Shown: piece after piece, positions 1-4,992 of the stretch
Numbering within the stretch: the stretch's first letter is position 1
How the letters are laid out: every line of letters starts with the position of its first letter
Notes under the pieces: model-generated
What the model was told of the DNA's origin: nothing
Seen by the model: only the letters and a program-made list of their open reading frames with translations
Databases searched by the model: none
Position numbers and translations under genes: made by a program
Source of the DNA: Pseudomonadota bacterium
Lineage (GTDB): Bacteria > Bdellovibrionota_B > Oligoflexia > Silvanigrellales > Silvanigrellaceae
Length of the DNA stretch: 6,214 bases
NCBI GenBank assembly: GCA_027490595.1
Contig: JAIXXU010000193.1
Coordinates: forward strand, 1 to 6,214
Reading direction: 5' to 3'

Positions 1-51
1 AGCTTCTGCAAATCTAATACCCTGTCCTGCCATTGGTATTAAAATATTCAT
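1..51 (-). CDS. Second nucleotidyltransferase, N-terminal fragment (cut by window edge)
   Basis: Only the first 17 codons lie in the window; they read MNILIPMAGQGIRFAEA. This is the typical start of a sugar-phosphate nucleotidyltransferase: a beta strand followed by the glycine-rich nucleotide-binding loop P-M-A-G-x-G-x-R-F. The ATG (positions 51-49) overlaps the TGA of the preceding nucleotidyltransferase gene as ATGA, so it is the next gene of the same leftward operon. Nine of the 17 residues match the preceding enzyme when that one is read from its internal Met6, suggesting two related NTP-transferases in tandem. It is too short for the open reading frame to be called by length alone. The family is inferred from the loop; the substrate is unknown, and the rest of the gene lies left of position 1. 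Confidence 0.72.
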   Translation of the reverse strand, partial: MNILIPMAGQGIRFAEA

Positions 52-830
52 AAAAAATTTCCCACTAGTTTTGTCCAATACAGAAAATCATTGAGGTCTT
101 GAGGAGTGCCCCATTGACAAAAATGAGAGATATTAGGAGGGCAGTAAACTTTAAGCCCTTCTAAAACCATGTGTTTGTAAACCATACTTACATAATATTC
201 CCCATTGAGAGAATCTTTTTGGCTCATCAGTTTGTTAGCAAAATCCTTGAAAAGGCGACCCGATCGAAAATAATAGACTCCAGGAGAATGCAGTGATTTA
301 GTTTTGTCCAGTGTAAAAGAATATTTCTCTCGAATTTCAGTTAAAAAATTTTCAGAATCGACATTACAACAGGCGTATAAATTTTTTATTGGAATTAAAT
401 GTGGATGAAAACCACTATAGCAAGGCACAGCGCCATCTATATCTAAACTAAAAATCTGTTCTTTAAATTTTAAATAATCCCAGTGCATGTAATAATCACA
501 ATAACTTATTATAGTTGGCAAACTATCCTCAATAAATTCCCTTGCCTTCAATAAGGCATCTACAGGACCAAGTTTTGCCCCCTCAATGCTAATAATTTTT
601 CCATTTGGTTTGAGTGCTCTTAAAGTTTCACCCATGGAAGTATTCTCAATATGATCTTTCCTACAAATAAAAATAGGGTCAAACTCACCTGGAAACATTT
701 TTAAAACCCATTCAATCATTGGCTTTCCAAGAACTTCAATCATCGGCTTTGGTTTGTCGTAGCCAGCTCTCAAAAAACGAGAACCAAGGCCCGACATGGG
801 AATGACCAGTTGCATACTACGCTGCGTCAT
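48..830 (-). CDS. BcbE-like sugar-phosphate nucleotidyltransferase
   Basis: Encodes 260 residues, probably a cytosolic enzyme that transfers a nucleotide from an NTP to a phosphorylated sugar or polyol, giving an activated precursor for a surface glycan. The N-terminus carries the signature loop PMSGLGSRF (residues 11-19) followed by DKPKPMIEVLGKPMI (25-39), with Lys26 and Lys28 in the usual substrate-contacting place. KLGPVDALL (86-94) and YCDYYMHWD (110-118, Asp112 as probable metal ligand) follow. The overall pattern fits the capsule-associated BcbE-like branch of the GT-A-fold NTP transferases, and the length is normal for a stand-alone catalytic domain. The chosen ATG overlaps the aldolase stop as ATGA and has an AAGGTGG ribosome-binding site seven bases upstream (838-844 on the complement). 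Met6 is an alternative start that aligns better with the next gene. Which NTP and which sugar are used cannot be read from sequence. Confidence 0.87.
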   Translation of the reverse strand: MTQRSMQLVIPMSGLGSRFLRAGYDKPKPMIEVLGKPMIEWVLKMFPGEFDPIFICRKDHIENTSMGETLRALKPNGKIISIEGAKLGPVDALLKAREFIEDSLPTIISYCDYYMHWDYLKFKEQIFSLDIDGAVPCYSGFHPHLIPIKNLYACCNVDSENFLTEIREKYSFTLDKTKSLHSPGVYYFRSGRLFKDFANKLMSQKDSLNGEYYVSMVYKHMVLEGLKVYCPPNISHFCQWGTPQDLNDFLYWTKLVGNFL

Positions 831-1699
831 TTAGAGGCCACCTTCTGTCTGTATTTTTCAGACTCCATGCTTATAATATGATGTACGTCATTGTTTGAAA
901 GAAATTTAGGATTCAAGCCATGCTTCTTCATTTGATTCATTAAAAAATTAAATACTAGAATAGTTTCTTTTCCTGCTTTTGTGTTTCTAAGGTCTTCATT
1001 TTGAAGGTACACAATTTGATCTGGGAATAATATGTTAGAAAAGCATTCATTTAAATTACTATTTTCTAAGTATAAGTGTTCATCTAACTTGAATTTAACT
1101 TTTATTCTCTTTGAAACATATTCATGAAGCTCAAAACTTTCTAATGCAGAATCCGAGCCCACTATAACACCATGGTTTTCCATAAAAATAACAGATGAAC
1201 CTTGAAAATATTTTGCTATGGCTAAAGTTACAGGCAAACCTGGTGGAGCATATGGAATCCAAGCAGCCTCAGGAAATAATTCACGAACAATAGATAAACC
1301 TTCCAATGAACAAGTTAAAATATTTGCAAAAATAGAATGACTGTGAAGAATGCATTTAAATGGTAAAAAAGCGTGAAAACCAGTTTCAATTGATGGTCTA
1401 CTGTTTTTTGCATCATCTTCAGTATTAACTGAAGATTTAATCAAGCCTGTATAGTCATCCTCAGTCAAACACTTCAAAAGATTATTTCTGACTTGATGGT
1501 AATTAACAGATACAAATCCTTGTGATTCAGTAGCTTGGGATAACTCGATTCCTGATGCCTTTACGAGCATAAGATTACTATCAACCTTATAAGAAGTATT
1601 CCCGCCCCCTCCCTGAACATAAATTACTTGTTTCCCTAGTTCTCTCGAAATATTTATAAAAGAATCAATTTCAGAATTTACTTGAAGACAATGTTTCAT
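827..1699 (-). CDS. Class II aldolase/adducin-family protein
   Basis: A 290-residue, probably cytosolic, metal-dependent enzyme of the class II aldolase/adducin family, which includes fuculose- and rhamnulose-1-phosphate aldolases and ribulose-5-phosphate 4-epimerase. Visible motifs are the phosphate-binding glycine-rich segment QGGGGNTSYK (29-38), KASG (47-50), PSIET (102-106) with Glu105 in the usual acid position, HSH (119-121) and ENHG (174-177). His119, His121 and His176 match the expected zinc ligands, so the protein looks catalytically competent. The segment around PYAPPGLP (149-156) resembles the rhamnulose-phosphate aldolase-like subgroup. The frame can be extended to a TTG at 1717, but the ATG at 1699 is preferred because the family fold starts right after it; neither has a clear ribosome-binding site. 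It overlaps the upstream fusion gene by 29 bp, so translation may be coupled. In this setting it may make or rearrange a short phosphorylated sugar for nucleotide activation (inference). Aldol cleavage, condensation and epimerisation are all possible. Confidence 0.85.
   Translation of the reverse strand: MKHCLQVNSEIDSFINISRELGKQVIYVQGGGGNTSYKVDSNLMLVKASGIELSQATESQGFVSVNYHQVRNNLLKCLTEDDYTGLIKSSVNTEDDAKNSRPSIETGFHAFLPFKCILHSHSIFANILTCSLEGLSIVRELFPEAAWIPYAPPGLPVTLAIAKYFQGSSVIFMENHGVIVGSDSALESFELHEYVSKRIKVKFKLDEHLYLENSNLNECFSNILFPDQIVYLQNEDLRNTKAGKETILVFNFLMNQMKKHGLNPKFLSNNDVHHIISMESEKYRQKVASK
838..844 (-). promoter_or_regulatory. Shine-Dalgarno site of the nucleotidyltransferase gene
   Basis: Read on the minus strand this is AAGGTGG, one mismatch from AAGGAGG, seven bases before the ATG at 830-828. 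It lies inside the last codons of the aldolase gene and supports the upstream ATG over the internal Met6. It also shows that at least some genes here use Shine-Dalgarno initiation. Confidence 0.55.
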
Positions 1700-3785
1700 G
1701 ACAAACACAATACACAATTAAAAGTTGTAAGATGCCATCCCATCCCTCAAGCCATACCGGAGAGTATAGTCCAAGGTCTTGAACAGAAGTTAAATGTTTT
1801 TCACCAACTTGCTCTAGCACATAAACTGGAAGCGTGTCACGAAATTTAATGACCTGCCAGTCTTCTTTGTCATAATAATGCTCAATTTTATCTTTCAAAT
1901 GGTCACACAGATCTTCAAGAAGAGGGTCCAAAAAAAATGTGTTCAAAATTCTAAGCTCAAGCACTATATTAAAATCAAGCTCAGTGCGATTGTAATCTAT
2001 AGACGGATCAGAAGAAAAGGAGACTACTATATCTGCATGTTCTTCTTGCACTGTAATATATTTACGAGAATCATCCTGACGCCTTAAAATGCTCTCTAAC
2101 ACTTTTTCCTTAGAATAACCTCTGCACTTCATATCTCTTGTAATTTTCCAATATATAAGCAAGTTATCTTCAGGTCTTACAAAAATTTTTAAATCCATTA
2201 ACTCTCTAGCAGGTTTAAGATAAAAACTATGAAGACCCTCAAAAATCATGATTGGCTTAGGCTTTATTGGTACTTCATGTGTGAAGCGGCCTGTATCATG
2301 ATCGTAATGTCTTCTAAATATAACTTTATTATCACGAAGCATGGAAATATATTTCAAATCTCTATGGAGCTCATTAGCTCTAGGATCTAGATGTGTGAGC
2401 TCTAGCCACTTGCTATCACCTCTTTGCCACTTGTGCATATCATCTCCACAAATTAGAGCTGAAAATCTCTGAGAAAAGAAGTATTGTAATGCGCGGGCCA
2501 ACGTTGTTTTTCCGCTACCTGAATTACCGCTTATACCAATAATATAAGCTCTTGCGGTAACTTTACTTTTTTGCAGGGAAGTGACACCTCTGTAATATAT
2601 CCAAAGACAGTTTATAATTAAAAAAACCTGAAGCAAAGTATAGGAAAAATTCAATATTAAAGCAGAACTATAGCCACTCAAAGATAAAAAATTATATATA
2701 TTAAAATTATTTGCATCTTTGCTAAAAAAGCTAGACAAAATCGAAATGTAATCTGAATGTTGATGAAACCCAAAGTAAACGAAATAAGAAATCTGAAGAA
2801 GGAAAAATAGAGGAAGCTGACGAACAGGAGATTTAATATAAAAATAAGCAAAAAATGGGATAACCCAAAAGTACCATCCTTGCATGGGCACTACAAAAAA
2901 CAATAAAAATCCAAAGCTTGTTCCCAGAAACATAATAAAAAGATCTCTATTCAGAACCCGCATGAGCAAAGATCTAAAAATCAACACTAAATAAGCACCA
3001 ACAATTACATAAAACTGAGGAATATTTTGATTACCATATGATAATTTTGCAAAACTTAGTCTATGAAGTTCTGGGTTTAAAAAGACCATATTAATAAAAT
3101 GTGCTTTGAAAATAAATGGGAGGTTGCTTATAACAAAGGATAAACTTGTAAGACACGAAAATTTAATAGGATCTATAATATTAAAATTGTATCGCCAAAG
3201 AAAAATAACAAAAAAAGGCAGAGCTATAAACAAATGTAGTTTTGCAGACAAAGCTAAACCAAACACAATAGCAGCCAAAGTAAGCTTATCTTTAAACAAA
3301 CAATATAAGGCAACGAAGAGAAAAGCCGATGGAACTATATCTAATTGTCCATGAAGATAAGTGACATAAAACAAAACTGGAGAACACCAGTACAAGTATA
3401 AAACTTTCTTATTTTTTTTAGGAAACCAAGACAGAAAAATCAATAATATTAAAAAGTCACACATCAGCAAAGGTAATCTGTACGCAAAAAACAAAAAATG
3501 CAAATTAGAAACACTGAGGCCACAATAAAAGAAAATGAATCTGAAAAAACTCATTACATAGAGCATTAAGGCAGGATATGGGAAAATACTATTTTGATCA
3601 ATTTTATAGAAAAAATCATAAGGATCGGCAATAGGATGGTGCGCGAAATACTCTAAAAATGGGATAAACATGTCAGATAAATACTTAGAAGCAAACAAAG
3701 TTCCTGCAATAACTTTAAGGACTAGTGTTAGCCAAAATACAGGTTCTTTTTTTAAACTTTTAAATAAAACTAACATCTCAGACAT
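1671..3785 (-). CDS. GT-C-like membrane protein fused to phosphoribulokinase/uridine kinase-type domain
   Basis: A 704-residue two-part protein. Residues 1-400 are very hydrophobic, with roughly 11-12 possible membrane segments (for example 15-35, 65-90, 100-120, 147-163, 168-197, 208-226, 256-274, 281-317, 322-340, 372-398). The loop with DPYDFFY (54-60) and FPYPALMLY (68-76), then HGQLDIVP (145-152), resembles GT-C mannosyltransferases related to Gpi18 or GT87, which normally use lipid-linked sugars. Residues 413-704 form a P-loop kinase: Walker A GISGNSGSGKT (417-427), GDDMHKW (447-453) with a likely catalytic Asp, LDPRANELH (466-474), IMIFEGLHS (512-520) and a lid-like region RRQDDSRKYI (568-577). 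The LDPRAN and EGLH pattern favours a phosphoribulokinase-like enzyme over a classical uridine kinase. A C-terminal extension of about 110 residues follows. The frame is continuous, so the fusion looks real. The ATG at 3785 lacks a clear ribosome-binding site; Met4 is an alternative. The kinase substrate is unknown, perhaps a sugar or polyol later activated by the downstream nucleotidyltransferase. Confidence 0.83.
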   Translation of the reverse strand: MSEMLVLFKSLKKEPVFWLTLVLKVIAGTLFASKYLSDMFIPFLEYFAHHPIADPYDFFYKIDQNSIFPYPALMLYVMSFFRFIFFYCGLSVSNLHFLFFAYRLPLLMCDFLILLIFLSWFPKKNKKVLYLYWCSPVLFYVTYLHGQLDIVPSAFLFVALYCLFKDKLTLAAIVFGLALSAKLHLFIALPFFVIFLWRYNFNIIDPIKFSCLTSLSFVISNLPFIFKAHFINMVFLNPELHRLSFAKLSYGNQNIPQFYVIVGAYLVLIFRSLLMRVLNRDLFIMFLGTSFGFLLFFVVPMQGWYFWVIPFFAYFYIKSPVRQLPLFFLLQISYFVYFGFHQHSDYISILSSFFSKDANNFNIYNFLSLSGYSSALILNFSYTLLQVFLIINCLWIYYRGVTSLQKSKVTARAYIIGISGNSGSGKTTLARALQYFFSQRFSALICGDDMHKWQRGDSKWLELTHLDPRANELHRDLKYISMLRDNKVIFRRHYDHDTGRFTHEVPIKPKPIMIFEGLHSFYLKPARELMDLKIFVRPEDNLLIYWKITRDMKCRGYSKEKVLESILRRQDDSRKYITVQEEHADIVVSFSSDPSIDYNRTELDFNIVLELRILNTFFLDPLLEDLCDHLKDKIEHYYDKEDWQVIKFRDTLPVYVLEQVGEKHLTSVQDLGLYSPVWLEGWDGILQLLIVYCVCHETLSSSKF

Positions 3786-3818
3786 AATTAGTATGACACC
3801 AATTTTGCACCATAATAA

Positions 3819-3850
3819 CCTATAACAGCAAAGAGGTTAATAATAAACAA
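3819..3850 (-). promoter_or_regulatory. Possible promoter of the leftward operon
   Basis: On the minus strand, TTGTTT (3850-3845) is followed 17 bases later by TGTTAT (3827-3822). The overlapping TGTTATAGG also resembles an extended -10 element. Either would start transcription a few tens of bases before the ATG at 3785. Matches are only partial and the region is AT-rich, so chance is a real alternative. Confidence 0.3.
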
Positions 3851-3866
3851 AAACTTAATAAATAAC

Positions 3867-3895
3867 TTTAAAACAAAGCTAAACGAAGGCATAAT
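3867..3895 (+). promoter_or_regulatory. Possible promoter of the HAD gene
   Basis: TTTAAA (3867-3872, four of six matches to a -35 box) is followed after exactly 17 bases by CATAAT (3890-3895, five of six matches to a -10 box). Transcription would start near 3902, leaving a leader of about 37 bases before the HAD gene. Spacing is ideal, but AT-rich DNA gives such matches by chance. Confidence 0.38.
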
Positions 3896-3926
3896 AACTC
3901 TAGCTAACAACCAAGCTCCCAGCAAC

Positions 3927-3933
3927 AAAGGAA
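3927..3933 (+). promoter_or_regulatory. Shine-Dalgarno site of the HAD gene
   Basis: AAAGGAA ends five bases before the ATG at 3939. It is a good purine-rich ribosome-binding site and supports that start codon. Confidence 0.55.
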
Positions 3934-3938
3934 ATAAT

Positions 3939-4598
3939 ATGAAAGAAACATTATTCACTCAAATATCTCTTGTCAAGATTAAAGGAATTCTTTTAGATCT
4001 CGATGATACCCTCTATTGTTACCAAAGAGCTCACGATCAAGCTTTGGAAGCTATTTTTGAACACATCATAGTACAAGGCATATATACCAACCTTAGTGAA
4101 TTTAAATTTGCATATAAAGCATTTCGACAAGATATTGTGACGAGATTAAGTCCCCAAGGTTGCTGCCGCTCAAGATTACTAGCATTTCAAAAGATGTGTG
4201 AAGAAAAAAAAATTAAAAATCCATATATTTTTGCGGAGCTATTAGATAGGATATATTGGAAAGAATTTCTTTATACAATAAAAATTAACCCCGAAGCTCT
4301 GGAGTTTTTAAAACAATGCAAATTTAAAAATATTCCAATTTGCATTGTTACTGATATGACTTCAAGTATACAAATTCAAAAAATTGAAGTTCTAAAAATA
4401 ACCGAATATATAGATCACCTTGTAACATCTGAAGAAATAGGAGAAGAAAAACCAAGCTCAAAAATGTTTTTATCAGGTTTAAAGAAACTTGGTTTAAAAC
4501 CAGAAGAAGTTATTATGATTGGTGACGACTTTAACAAAGATATTATAGGCTCTTCAAAAATAGGCATCAAAGGCTATTTGGTTAAGTCTATTGAGTAG
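3939..4598 (+). CDS. HAD-superfamily hydrolase (probable sugar-phosphate phosphatase)
   Basis: A 219-residue soluble haloacid dehalogenase-type hydrolase, most likely removing phosphate from a small metabolite. All four HAD motifs are present: DLDDTL (20-25) with nucleophile Asp20 and acid/base Asp22; Thr138 in IVTDM (136-140); Lys171 in EEKP (169-172); and GDDFNKD (195-201) with the metal-binding acidic residues. A helical cap of the C1 type lies between motifs I and II (about 30-115), as in YjjG-like or phosphoglycolate phosphatase-like enzymes. The ATG is supported by AAAGGAA just upstream. It is transcribed away from the kinase-aldolase-nucleotidyltransferase operon but shares the intergenic region, so it may serve the same pathway (inference). 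Its stop lies only about seven bases before an insertion-sequence remnant, so its last residues may have been altered by the insertion, although the length is normal. The substrate is not readable. Confidence 0.85.
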   Translation: MKETLFTQISLVKIKGILLDLDDTLYCYQRAHDQALEAIFEHIIVQGIYTNLSEFKFAYKAFRQDIVTRLSPQGCCRSRLLAFQKMCEEKKIKNPYIFAELLDRIYWKEFLYTIKINPEALEFLKQCKFKNIPICIVTDMTSSIQIQKIEVLKITEYIDHLVTSEEIGEEKPSSKMFLSGLKKLGLKPEEVIMIGDDFNKDIIGSSKIGIKGYLVKSIE

Positions 4599-4605
4599 AG
4601 TATGT

Positions 4606-4969
4606 GAGGTCTGTGTTACAAGTTCATCTTTTCAACCCCTGAATATTGTCAAATGTCTGGATTTCATGTTTAGGAGGCTTTCAGAATTCCGTCGACAAAT
4701 TCTACTTTATCTGCGACATCAACTTGTTCTTCTGCATCATTTTGTGCATTTTGATCAAGTTTAAAACCATAACTAGGCAAGTTTTTGGGTCAGCTAACTC
4801 TTTTGTTTTTCGATGCCCCTAGTATTACGGTAGCCAATAGATTCAATTGAATTAGAGGTATAAATATGTATCCAATGATACGCAGGGAAATCATAAAAAG
4901 TTATGCTTCCGACCTTTTACTTTTAATTGCTTTCTCGTAAAAGCGTGTCTTTTTTTACTGCTTGTCTAG
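4606..4969 (-). mobile_element. Remnant of an IS256-family insertion sequence (3' part)
   Basis: This gene-free gap between the HAD gene and the glycosyltransferase is explained by a decayed insertion sequence lying on the minus strand. It includes the C-terminal part of a Mutator/IS256-type transposase and then about 65 bp of non-coding end sequence. That end contains GAATATTGTCAAATGTC (4641-4657), resembling the motif usually found downstream of IS256-family transposases, and the probable outer terminus GAGGTCTGTGTTACAAG (from 4606). The other end is missing: no matching inverted copy is seen near 4970-4992, so the 5' two-thirds of the element has been lost. The exact boundaries, particularly the right one, are estimates by eye. 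Confidence 0.65.
4670..4969 (-). pseudogene. IS256-family transposase, C-terminal remnant with frameshifts
   Basis: Read leftward, transposase-like protein segments appear in successive frames. First comes a segment with FYEKAIKS; then a second frame with ITFYDFPAYHWIHI and TSNSIES; then GYRNTRGIEKQKS before a stop; then a segment with KTCLVMVL; and finally, in another frame, a tail with GFKLDQNAQ and VEFVDGILKAS ending at TAA (4672-4670). The Y-D-F-P-A-x-H-W and T-x-N-x-I-E-S patterns are characteristic of IS256-family (Mutator-type DDE) transposases; the Glu of I-E-S is probably the third catalytic residue. At least two frameshifts, in-frame stops and loss of roughly the first two-thirds, including both catalytic Asp regions, make it non-functional. 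Recognition is by motif memory, not a database search. Confidence 0.72.
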
Positions 4970-4992
4970 TATTAGGGGGATTTTTTTAATTT

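Larger units (their letters stand above)
3786..3938. promoter_or_regulatory. Divergent intergenic promoter region
   Basis: This 153-bp AT-rich gap lies between the divergent starts of the membrane-kinase operon and the HAD gene, so it should hold promoters in both directions. No convincing operator palindrome, riboswitch or small ORF was found by eye. A plausible sigma-70-type promoter can be seen on each strand and is listed separately. Confidence 0.5.

Noticed and set aside
1878..2087. Plus-strand 69-codon open frame
   Set aside because: Lies entirely antisense to the well-supported kinase domain and shows no recognisable motif or ribosome-binding site.
2510..2600. Possible separate start for a stand-alone kinase inside the fusion gene
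   Set aside because: The frame is continuous from the membrane domain and no Met with a ribosome-binding site lies just before the Walker A motif.
3106..3354. Plus-strand 82-codon open frame
   Set aside because: Antisense to the membrane domain; its lysine-rich composition is what the complement of AT-rich hydrophobic codons gives.
4920..4992. Rho-independent terminator after the glycosyltransferase
   Set aside because: There are A/T runs but no convincing GC-rich hairpin next to them on either strand.
4599..4992. CRISPR, tRNA or other RNA gene in the main gene-free gap
   Set aside because: No regularly spaced repeats or cloverleaf-like pattern was seen; transposase motifs explain most of the gap.
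4970..4992. Second inverted repeat of the insertion sequence
   Set aside because: No inverted copy of GAGGTCTGTGTTACAAG was found here, so the element is treated as truncated.
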